Positions 1-5,266 of a stretch of 6,419 nt of DNA are shown in pieces. The notes under the pieces were generated by a model. The model had not been told where the DNA came from. It did no database searches and saw only the letters and a program-made list of their open reading frames with translations. How positions within the stretch are numbered: position 1 is the stretch's first letter; each line of letters begins with the position of its first letter. Source of the stretch: Clostridiales bacterium (GTDB lineage: Bacteria; Bacillota; Clostridia; Oscillospirales; Acutalibacteraceae); NCBI GenBank assembly GCA_022791355.1, contig JAAVYX010000198.1, forward strand, positions 1-6,419, in the 5' to 3' direction. The position numbers and the translations under genes are program-made.

Positions 1-236
1 CCTGTGGATAGGATAACGGCCAGGGTCAGGGATAAGGCTAGCGTGTGTTTGAAAACTCCAAAAACCGTCTTTTTGTCCATAAACAGGCGCTTGCAGCGTC
101 CGAAGCCCTCGAAAGGCGAAAGCCTTTCTTGCGGTTTCGTCCTTACAATCACCGGTTTCTGTACAAAAATCCGACATTTTTCCTGTTTTGAAACACACGC
201 TAAGGCTCTGCGCCGTCTTGTAGGTTTCCGGTTCAT
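1..236 (-). CDS. N-terminal fragment of a putative membrane or exported protein, runs off the left edge
   Basis: An open frame of 78 codons runs leftward from an ATG at 236-234 to the window edge without a stop. The start is preceded by AAGGA with 5 nt spacing, a good ribosome binding site. The N-terminus is very basic (MNRKPTRRRR) and polar for about 60 residues. The visible end is hydrophobic (HTLALSLTLAVILSTG), as expected of a signal peptide or first membrane helix. An internal ATG at 80-78 would give a more normal signal peptide (MDKKTVFGVFKHTLALSLTL), but no clear Shine-Dalgarno precedes it. Most of the polar part coincides with the palindromic element at 39-202. The long N-terminal tail may therefore be repeat-derived or not translated at all. 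A weak promoter is possible upstream (TTTACA at 307-302, TATTTC at 285-280, 16 nt spacer). The family cannot be recognised from this fragment. The hydrophobic stretch lies outside the repeat, which favours a real gene beginning here. Confidence 0.38.
   Translation of the reverse strand, partial: MNRKPTRRRRALACVSKQEKCRIFVQKPVIVRTKPQERLSPFEGFGRCKRLFMDKKTVFGVFKHTLALSLTLAVILST
39..202. repeat. Long imperfect inverted repeat, MITE-like palindromic element (about 164 bp)
   Basis: The outer 12 bases TAGCGTGTGTTT (39-50) are the exact reverse complement of 191-202. After one mismatch, AAAAC (52-56) pairs with GTTTT (185-189). The arms stay related inward for about 80 nt each, including an almost matched block around 70-90 against 151-170 that shares TTTTTGT, CA, AAAC and GG. 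The apex is a perfect 7-bp stem, GAAAGGC-gaaa-GCCTTTC, at 111-128, centred on the same axis. The ends carry TA, so a TA target duplication as in IS630/Tc1-mariner MITEs is possible, but TA is its own reverse complement and this cannot be proved from one copy. It could instead encode a long RNA hairpin. No transposase is present in the window. Confidence 0.62.
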
Positions 237-545
237 ATCCATCCTTCTTTCGCAAAAGCACAAAATAAGAAACTGCAAAGAAATATTTCTGTGTATTCTA
301 TTGTAAAACAGAAAAATAAAAATGGCCAGACAGAATCTTGCGCAAAACCATCGTAATCTTGCGCTGGGCGCTTTTTCCAGAGCCTTGTCCCTGACAACGG
401 CGGTAGGGGAAGGGTCTAAGGGTACCGGCGGCCTCGCCCGTCCTGATCGGCAGACGGCAAAAAAGACCGAATCTGCGTACTTTTGCGCGTTTTCGCTTTG
501 ATTGACAGAAGATCGCTGCACATTTTTCATTTCAGCGCGCAGGTC
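237..545. other. Gene-free stretch between the left-edge frame and the promoter of the dockerin gene
   Basis: The first 80 bases (240-330) are AT-rich and may hold the promoter of the left-edge gene. From 365 to 500 the base composition is higher in GC, with several G-runs and C-runs but no convincing gene in either direction. Frames here lack ribosome binding sites. The only clear structure is the AATCTTGCGC direct repeat at 334-364, with a short GCGC-tgg-GCGC-TTTTT hairpin directly after it (361-376) that is too weak to call a terminator. A TTGACA at 502-507 has only a poor partner (TTTCAT at 525-530). Confidence 0.5.
334..364. repeat. Direct repeat AATCTTGCGC, two copies, 21-bp period
   Basis: AATCTTGCGC occurs at 334-343 and again at 355-364, start to start 21 bp, which is two helical turns. 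The first copy overlaps TTGCGCAA (338-345), an 8-bp palindrome. GCGCAA at 340-345 can also pair with TTGCGC at 359-364. Two-turn spacing is typical of dimeric or paired protein sites on one helix face, so an operator for the leftward gene is possible. It may equally be part of a dispersed intergenic repeat. Confidence 0.35.
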
Positions 546-583
546 TTTCTATTTTCCACTCTATGTGCTATTATACATATAAA
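546..583 (+). promoter_or_regulatory. Candidate sigma-A promoter of the dockerin protein gene
   Basis: The best match is an extended -10, TGC-TATTAT, with TATTAT at 569-574 and a weak -35 TTTCTA at 546-551, spacer 17. An overlapping alternative -10 TATAAA lies at 578-583. The region 541-590 is a local AT-rich island upstream of an otherwise GC-rich leader. Initiation near 581-590 would give a 5' leader of about 260 nt before the ATG at 850. Confidence 0.4.
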
Positions 584-754
584 ATAAGGAAAGACCAACG
601 AAAAATCTGCGCAATATGACGCATATTCTTCTGTCGCATCTATCCTGGCGCGCGGCCGCTTCAAAGGCCGGCTCGCACAGGCGGTTCGGCGGCTTAAATA
701 GAGCGGGGCTGCGTTCTCGGAATTGGACGGCGGGCTGCCGGCATATCGCTTTGC

Positions 755-782
755 CAGCCGGCCGGCGAGAGGCCGCCGGCTG
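755..782 (+). promoter_or_regulatory. GC-rich leader hairpin upstream of the dockerin protein gene
   Basis: CAGCCGGC (755-762) pairs perfectly with GCCGGCTG (775-782). After a single bulged C, GGC pairs with GCC, leaving a GAGAG loop. It lies about 50 nt before the Shine-Dalgarno and has no U-tract, so it is not an intrinsic terminator. It may stabilise the message or affect translation. A second small hairpin, AATATG-acg-CATATT, lies at 613-627. No known riboswitch class is recognised in this leader. Confidence 0.4.
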
Positions 783-849
783 CGCAGGGCAGCCGTATAG
801 CCCATGGAGCGGATGGTGCATGGTCTTTGTTTGAAGGGAGTCTTTGTTT

Positions 850-3570
850 ATGCGGAAAAAATTGGTTTCCTGGATGCTTTCGGCCGCGATGCTGGTTTCC
901 TGCCTGCCGGGATTTTCCCTCACGTCCATGGCGAATAGCGGGACCAAGGACGGGGCGGGCTCCCCGCAGGAGGTTATGGATTTGATCGAGCGCATCTTCC
1001 CCGTCACCCACAAAAGCGTGATTCCGCTTAAGGAGGCCCAGACGCTGTATCAGTCCCTGTCGGACGCGGACAAGAAGCAGGTGGAAAATTACGCTAAAAT
1101 CGCCGACGCAAAGGCGCAGCTCCAGGTCCTGCACGATGCCTTTGATCTAACGGTATCGGGCTGGCCCGCATCCCTTGACGGGTCGGTTACCAGCTGGATG
1201 GGCGGCCTCAGCGCCGAGGAGCAGAAACGCACCCGGCAGGCCATGGCCGACGAAATCCGGCGGCTGTACGTAGAGGAGGGCTATCAGGCCGGTCCCACCC
1301 AGGGTCTGGCCCTGGTGGACACCTGGGCCCCAACCTGGACGCCGGCGGGGGTCTTCATCAACCTGGAGGCCGACGGCAGCGACAATATCGGCATGCTGCA
1401 TAACGAAAACTGGGGCTTTTCCAAGATCGGCAGCGTCATCTCGGCCCCCTACGCCGGCATGGCCTTCTCCCAGATCCGGTACATGTCCCAGGACTATGTG
1501 GCCAAGGGCTGGACGCCCTTGCTGTCGGACACCTTTTTGTATAACGGCCGGTACTATTCGGTTACCTGGAACCGGGTCAAGTCTTACGACAGTCAGATTC
1601 CTGAGGAGCGGGGAACGGTTTTGACCGCCCAGCAGCTGACCTATACCGAGCAGTATCCCGGCAAGGGCCTGTCGGCCGACGGTAACAACGCCTTCCGGTA
1701 CGCCTGCGCCAAATTCAATCAGGCCCACAAGGCCGACGGACAGGTCCTGGGCATTCCGTCCGGCGACGCGCAGCTGTTGGACGGCATAGCCTATCAGGCC
1801 TTCGAGGGACCTATGGGACCCGCCTACATCGCCGGGTCGGCGGCCGCTCTGAAAGCGGCGGCCGCCAAGCCCGAGAAACCGGAGGGCGCTTTCGCCATAG
1901 CAGGAGAGCTGGCGCGGGCCTTCCAAAGCCTGGGAGAAAACGACGAGGCCCGGTTCGCCGCCACCGGCGCGCCGATTTGCGAGGCCTACGAGGCCGAGGG
2001 CAAGCTCTGTCAGGACTTCCAGCTGCTCACCCTGGCGGTGGACCCCGTCACAGGAACGGTTACCCAGACCTCCAACGATGCTTCTCTTCGGAATTTCTCC
2101 ATAGAAGGCGGCCGGATTCTCGAAAATCTGGGCGAGGGGATCAACATCCTGCTGCCGGCGGGAACCGATCTGACCCAATTAACCCCTGATTTTACGGTTC
2201 ATCCTAAGTCGGCCGTCTCGCCGGCCAAGGGCCCGCAGGATTTTACCGACCCGGTGGTCTATACCGTCACCTCCGAGCTGGGCCTTTCCAAAGAATATAC
2301 GGTCACCGTCGTCGTCGACGGCCCGGGTAGTCCGGCGGACAGGGCGGCGGCCGAGCCGGTTTCCCAGGCCATTGACCGGCTGCCGGCCGTCGTCTCCCTG
2401 GAGGACGGGGCGCAGCTGAAGCGTATCGAGGAGCAGTACGAGGCCCTGACGCCCCGGCAAAGGTATCTCGTAAAGAATGCCGGCCGGCTGGAGGCCGCTC
2501 TGGAGGAGCTGCGGCTTTTGAACAAGGGGAAAATCAAGGTGGCCTGTATCGGCGACAGTATCACCGAAGGAGACGTGGGCGGCGGCGTGGTCCCGGCCGC
2601 GGCTTACCCTTCCCAGCTCCAGGAGCTGCTGGGGGACCGGTACGAGGTAAGGAATTTCGGCAAGTGCGGCATCTGCGTGTCCAAAAACGCCAACTATTCC
2701 TATTGGGGCCTTGGAGAGCTGACAACCAGTCAGGCCTATCAGCCGGATATCGTCATTATCATGCTGGGCACCAACGACGCATGGAGCGGAAACTGGTCCA
2801 ACGTCCAGAACAATTTTGAAAGCGACTATCTGGAGTTTGTCAACATTTACAAAAACCTGGATTCCCAGCCCCGGATCTATCTGACCAAGGTTTGCGGCTT
2901 TTACGGAAGCGACCGGCAGGCGGTTCCCACCGTAAACCAAACGGTAGAGCGCATCGCCGAACAGACCGGCTCCCAGCTTGCCGATATGTATACTTGGACC
3001 AGCAGCCTGTCCGAAAGCGACAAGGCCAAGTACTGCAACGACAACCTGCATCCCAACGCCCAGGGGTACACCCTGATGGCCCAGCAGTTCAAGCAGCAGA
3101 TTTTCGACCCGCTGGAGGACAGCGCCCTGAAAAGCATCGAACTGGACGGCCGGCCTCTGGAAGGCTTTAGGCCGGAAGATACCGAATATACCGTGAAAAT
3201 CGGCCGGGACGATCCCATGCCGGTGATCACGGCCGCGGTCAACAGCTCCACGGCCTCGGTAAAGATTACCCAGCCCACCGACGCGGCCGCCGGGGCGACT
3301 TTGGTGGTAACCGCAGGCAATCCCTTTATCAAGCGGGTCTATACCGTAACCGTCGCCCGTGAAGGGCCGGCGCTCCTGCCGGGCGATCTGGACGGCAGCG
3401 GCGAGGTCACCATTCAGGACGTGATGGAGGCCTGTAAGGTCTTGGCCCGGCAGTCGGCCGGTCAGCCCCCTACGGCGGACGAGATGGCCCGGGGCGACCT
3501 GGACGGCAACAAGGTTTTCAGTATAAGCGACGTAATGGAAATCTGTAAAATTTTAGCCCGAGGGGCTTAA
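850..3570 (+). CDS. Secreted modular SGNH/GDSL hydrolase with C-terminal type I dockerin
   Basis: The 906-residue product starts at the ATG at 850, which has AAGGGAG at 834-840; a TTG two codons upstream is too close to that site. Residues 1-28 form a signal peptide (MRKK, hydrophobic core, SMA before N29). LVSC at 15-18 also fits a lipobox. Two related helical modules of about 60 residues lie at 39-98 and 501-558 and share a pattern like YxxLTxxQxxLVxN. Between them are LGFP-like repeats (roughly 108-395, clearest at 298-328 and 358-400) and a beta domain at 408-489 ending EYTVTVV. The SGNH hydrolase spans 561-753: GDSIT with nucleophile S570, block II G604, GTND with N642, and DNLH with D731 and H734. 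A cadherin-like beta domain follows at 756-838. The dockerin (843-906) has two intact calcium loops (D846/D848/S850/D857 and D883/D885/N887/D894) and near-identical helices VMEACKVLA and VMEICKILA. Family knowledge suggests an esterase acting on acylated glycans, docked to a cohesin protein; the substrate is unknown. It is monocistronic, with its own terminator. Confidence 0.9.
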   Translation: MRKKLVSWMLSAAMLVSCLPGFSLTSMANSGTKDGAGSPQEVMDLIERIFPVTHKSVIPLKEAQTLYQSLSDADKKQVENYAKIADAKAQLQVLHDAFDLTVSGWPASLDGSVTSWMGGLSAEEQKRTRQAMADEIRRLYVEEGYQAGPTQGLALVDTWAPTWTPAGVFINLEADGSDNIGMLHNENWGFSKIGSVISAPYAGMAFSQIRYMSQDYVAKGWTPLLSDTFLYNGRYYSVTWNRVKSYDSQIPEERGTVLTAQQLTYTEQYPGKGLSADGNNAFRYACAKFNQAHKADGQVLGIPSGDAQLLDGIAYQAFEGPMGPAYIAGSAAALKAAAAKPEKPEGAFAIAGELARAFQSLGENDEARFAATGAPICEAYEAEGKLCQDFQLLTLAVDPVTGTVTQTSNDASLRNFSIEGGRILENLGEGINILLPAGTDLTQLTPDFTVHPKSAVSPAKGPQDFTDPVVYTVTSELGLSKEYTVTVVVDGPGSPADRAAAEPVSQAIDRLPAVVSLEDGAQLKRIEEQYEALTPRQRYLVKNAGRLEAALEELRLLNKGKIKVACIGDSITEGDVGGGVVPAAAYPSQLQELLGDRYEVRNFGKCGICVSKNANYSYWGLGELTTSQAYQPDIVIIMLGTNDAWSGNWSNVQNNFESDYLEFVNIYKNLDSQPRIYLTKVCGFYGSDRQAVPTVNQTVERIAEQTGSQLADMYTWTSSLSESDKAKYCNDNLHPNAQGYTLMAQQFKQQIFDPLEDSALKSIELDGRPLEGFRPEDTEYTVKIGRDDPMPVITAAVNSSTASVKITQPTDAAAGATLVVTAGNPFIKRVYTVTVAREGPALLPGDLDGSGEVTIQDVMEACKVLARQSAGQPPTADEMARGDLDGNKVFSISDVMEICKILARGA

Positions 3571-3614
3571 GCCAGCATCCGTACCCAGGCGTTAGACCCC
3601 ATATGGACATACGT

Positions 3615-3650
3615 AAAAATCCCGACAGGAAATATCCTGCCGGGATTTTT
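3615..3650 (+). terminator. Intrinsic terminator after the dockerin protein gene, probably bidirectional
   Basis: AAAAATCCCG (3615-3624) and CAGGA (3626-3630) pair with TCCTG (3635-3639) and CGGGATTTTT (3641-3650), with one A/C internal mismatch and an AATA loop. The T-run ends the message of the upstream gene 45 nt after its stop. The A-run on the left arm gives a U-run on the other strand, so it could also stop the leftward transcript from the ImmA gene. Confidence 0.9.
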
Positions 3651-3730
3651 CTGTATAGCTATAGCAAGCTGCAAAGTAGAAGGCCAAAAAAGAAAAATTG
3701 GTCAACTAACGTCGGGACAAGGCGGAGGCA

Positions 3731-3774
3731 GCCGCTCTAGCGAGCGGCTTGAGTCTGCCGCTCTGGCGAGCGGC
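3731..3774. repeat. Tandem pair of 18-bp palindromes, REP-like
   Basis: GCCGCTCTAGCGAGCGGC (3731-3748) and GCCGCTCTGGCGAGCGGC (3757-3774) differ at one base and start 26 bp apart. Each folds as a 7-bp stem (GCCGCTC/GAGCGGC) with a TAGC or TGGC tetraloop. They sit in the convergent gap between the dockerin gene and the ImmA gene, a usual place for REP-type sequences. They could also shield 3' ends of the leftward message. The rest of 3651-3885 holds a TGTCC/GGACA inverted repeat (3782-3796) and no gene. Confidence 0.7.
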
Positions 3775-3885
3775 TAACCCATGTCCGTCAAGGACAATAG
3801 CCCGGACACGCGCCGTTCGCTCCGGCTGATTCCACGAGCTTCTGCCAGGTATTTTGCAGGCCGCTATAGATTTTCGCTAGGGGGC

Positions 3886-4290
3886 TTATTTGCTGTAATA
3901 CGCCAGCGCACGACGGATAAAGGGTTCGGGCAGGCCTAAATATTCCGCAAGGGCATAGGGTTCGGTATACCCCGCCGTCATAGCGCTTTCCAGCTGATCT
4001 TTGGGAAGCAGGCGCTGAATCGCCCAGCCCCAGGCCTGCTTTTCGTGCTTTTCCCGCAGGTCCAGAGGGGTGTAACGGTTATAGAAGCTACCGGTTGCGC
4101 AGTGCCCCAGCTCGTGGGCCAGCTTAACCGCCTCGTCCGCCTCCGAATGAAGCTGCATGGGGTCGATGCCTATCTGACAGTCCCCTTCCCCGTCCATCAC
4201 CGAAACCGACTGGCACTGCGCCAAAGGAAAACAATATACGGGAATCGCGTACTTTTCCGCCAGCTTATACAGTTCCTTCAGCTTTTCCAT
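3886..4290 (-). CDS. immA: ImmA/IrrE-family zinc metallopeptidase
   Basis: The 134-residue product starts at the ATG at 4290-4288, preceded by AAAGGAGCG about 7 nt upstream. An upstream in-frame extension of 26 residues exists but has no ribosome binding site and lies inside the neighbouring gene. The zinc motif HELGH is at residues 59-63. A downstream Glu (E83 in KHEKQAWGWA) stands where the third ligand of this family occurs, before a helix ending IQRLLP. The family cleaves or inactivates a partner Xre repressor, as ImmA does to ImmR in ICEBs1. The 26-bp overlap with the Xre gene upstream suggests translational coupling and a dedicated partner. The size is compact but normal for gut Clostridia members that lack a C-terminal sensor domain. 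The gene symbol is given by family, not by proven orthology. Confidence 0.85.
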   Translation of the reverse strand: MEKLKELYKLAEKYAIPVYCFPLAQCQSVSVMDGEGDCQIGIDPMQLHSEADEAVKLAHELGHCATGSFYNRYTPLDLREKHEKQAWGWAIQRLLPKDQLESAMTAGYTEPYALAEYLGLPEPFIRRALAYYSK

Positions 4291-4612
4291 TCTTTTTTCG
4301 CTCCTTTGCGAACTGAGCAAAGGCTTTGACCTCTTCGTAAACCTCGTCGTCGATCTCCCGGTCTCCAAACAGGGCGAACTTGATATCCGCGTCGCTTACC
4401 TCGCTTTGCCCGCTGTTTTTATCCTCTCCAAGCAGCAGGTAATCCGCCGACACGCCGAAATAGCCCGCAAAGGCCAGAAGGGTTTCGTAGTCCGGATCCC
4501 GCTTTCCCGTTTCATATTGGGAAACGGTGCTCTCGGCCACGCCTACGATTTCGCCCAACTGTTTCATAGTTATACCCTTTTGCTTACGAAGCTCCCGCAG
4601 CATTTTAACCAT
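4265..4612 (-). CDS. Xre-family (Cro/CI-type) transcriptional repressor
   Basis: The 115-residue protein has an N-terminal helix-turn-helix of the HTH_3 type at about residues 4-60 (LRELRKQKGITMKQLGEIVG, then VAESTVSQYETGKRDP and the typical ending FGVSADYLLLG). A linker and an acidic tail follow (DADIKFALFGDREIDDEVYEEVKAF), a tail style common to Xre regulators paired with ImmA-type peptidases. The ATG at 4612-4610 has AGAGGTG 7 nt upstream. A promoter with TTTACT-17-TATACT reads into it, predicting a leader of only about 15 nt. It probably represses the divergent rightward promoter, and perhaps its own, by binding the region between them. The acidic tail is the likely contact for the peptidase encoded by the overlapping downstream gene. 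Confidence 0.88.
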   Translation of the reverse strand: MVKMLRELRKQKGITMKQLGEIVGVAESTVSQYETGKRDPDYETLLAFAGYFGVSADYLLLGEDKNSGQSEVSDADIKFALFGDREIDDEVYEEVKAFAQFAKERKKNGKAEGTV

Positions 4613-4633
4613 ATCGTATCACCTCTGCTTTAT

Positions 4634-4662
4634 AGTATACGCTTCTCGTTTCAAAAAGTAAA
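4634..4662 (-). promoter_or_regulatory. Leftward sigma-A promoter for the Xre-ImmA operon
   Basis: On the minus strand, the -35 TTTACT (4662-4657) and -10 TATACT (4639-4634) are separated by 17 nt. Initiation near 4627 leaves a short leader that includes the AGAGGTG ribosome binding site of the Xre gene. The -35 is less perfect than that of the opposing rightward promoter. Confidence 0.75.
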
Positions 4663-4686
4663 GCATCTCAAAACGAAAACTTTTGC

Positions 4687-4715
4687 TTGACACTATTCTT
4701 TTTGTGATGTATACT
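4687..4715 (+). promoter_or_regulatory. Strong rightward sigma-A promoter for the two-gene operon
   Basis: TTGACA (4687-4692) is a perfect -35 and TATACT (4710-4715) a near-perfect -10, with the ideal 17-nt spacer. Transcription should start near 4722. A promoter this strong beside a divergent Xre gene is expected to be kept off by the repressor until it is relieved. Confidence 0.85.
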
Positions 4716-4720
4716 ATAAA

Positions 4721-4882
4721 TATCTTCTCAACACGTGATGATAGCTGTTTACAGAGCAACCGGCTTTGCCGTTGTGTCGGGATTTCCTTGTATACACATA
4801 TTGTAACATGCAGCTTGTACCAATGAAAGGACTCTCGTGGACACGCATCACATATCGCTGTCTAAGAAAGGATGGAGCGCAA
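4721..4882 (+). promoter_or_regulatory. Long 5' leader of the rightward operon
   Basis: About 160 nt separate the predicted start of transcription from the ATG at 4883. It contains a small hairpin, CAAC-c-GGC-ttt-GCC-GTTG (4757-4774), and a 22-codon frame (ATG at 4738, stop at 4804-4806) that has no Shine-Dalgarno. The main frame stays open upstream through this leader, but its in-frame starts at 4808 and 4823 lack ribosome binding sites. It may therefore be an untranslated regulatory leader. Confidence 0.4.
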
Positions 4883-5248
4883 ATGGATTGGAATGACGGC
4901 GGACGGGATGCCGCCGCAGCCCGGGCACAGCCCAGCCCAGATCTAATGACCGGTCTGGAAGGGTCGGACTGTTGGGACGACCCAGCGGTCTGGGACAGCT
5001 TGGAACAGCTGGGCCAGCAGGAAGAAAGCGATCTTTTGGAAGAAATTCTCTCTGCGGAAGAGACTTGCGGGTTTCTCCCAGACGACGAGGATATCTTGGG
5101 ACCGGCCGAGTCGTCGGAGCGGGTCTGCCCGCTCTCCCGCTGCGCCTGGGCCAGAGATAAAATCTGCGTTTTTTTCCTGGGAGGCTGGTGTCCCAACCAA
5201 TCTGCCCGGGAAAAGGCTCGGTCGCGGAACATACGGCTTCGCGGATGA
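4883..5248 (+). CDS. Acidic cysteine-containing protein of unknown function, first gene of the rightward operon
   Basis: A 121-residue protein that I do not recognise. The ATG at 4883 follows AAAGGATGGAG, a good ribosome binding site, and so is preferred over the unsupported in-frame starts upstream. The first 80 residues are strongly acidic and probably helical in part (DSLEQLGQQEESDLLEEILSAEE). The last 40 are basic and carry four cysteines in 22 residues (C82, C87, C95, C103) with a short hydrophobic patch, ICVFFLGGWC, and an arginine-rich tail (SAREKARSRNIRLRG). C30 and C62 make six cysteines in total. The spacing C-x4-C-x7-C-x7-C is not a standard zinc finger I can name. There is no signal peptide, so it is likely cytosolic. 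It lies 18 nt before the sigma-like gene and shares its promoter, so it may be a partner or regulator of that protein, such as an anti-activator. That role is inference from position only. Confidence 0.65.
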   Translation: MDWNDGGRDAAAARAQPSPDLMTGLEGSDCWDDPAVWDSLEQLGQQEESDLLEEILSAEETCGFLPDDEDILGPAESSERVCPLSRCAWARDKICVFFLGGWCPNQSAREKARSRNIRLRG

Positions 5249-5266
5249 AGGGAAAGGAGAATAGAA

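Larger units (their letters stand above)
4629..4720. promoter_or_regulatory. Divergent control region with mirrored -10 boxes, probable Xre operator
   Basis: TTTATAGTATAC (4629-4640) and GTATACTATAAA (4709-4720) form a perfect 12-bp inverted repeat containing the -10 boxes of the two opposing promoters. Between them, CGTTTCAAAA (4647-4656) and CATCTCAAAA (4664-4673) form a degenerate direct repeat with 17-bp period that overlaps and flanks the leftward -35. CAAAA (4669-4673) and TTTTG (4681-4685) form a short inverted repeat between the two -35 boxes. These are the best operator candidates, but which one the Xre protein binds is not decided by the sequence. Confidence 0.55.

Noticed and set aside
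4..306. Plus-strand frame of 100 codons over the palindromic element
   Set aside because: The start lacks a ribosome binding site, and most of the frame is the inverted repeat itself. The opposite strand has the better start signal and a hydrophobic export segment.
361..376. Short GCGC hairpin followed by TTTTT as a terminator
   Set aside because: The stem has only four pairs and no upstream plus-strand gene needs it.
370..393. Minus-strand translation containing a P-loop-like GQGSGKS
   Set aside because: The frame has no start with a ribosome binding site, the surrounding residues do not fit any NTPase, and it ends shortly afterwards. A chance match.
502..530. Promoter using the perfect TTGACA at 502-507
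   Set aside because: With a 17-nt spacer the -10 would be TTTCAT, a poor match. The extended -10 at 566-574 is preferred, although a minor promoter here cannot be excluded.
1147..3051. Two long minus-strand frames (343 and 290 codons) opposite the dockerin protein gene
   Set aside because: They are antisense shadows of a GC-rich gene. Their translations are low-complexity in Gly, Arg, Leu and Val, and the plus strand encodes clear domains with catalytic residues.
4766..4882. Upstream extension of the 121-residue protein by 39 codons
   Set aside because: None of the in-frame starts at 4766, 4808 or 4823 has a Shine-Dalgarno, while the ATG at 4883 has a strong one.
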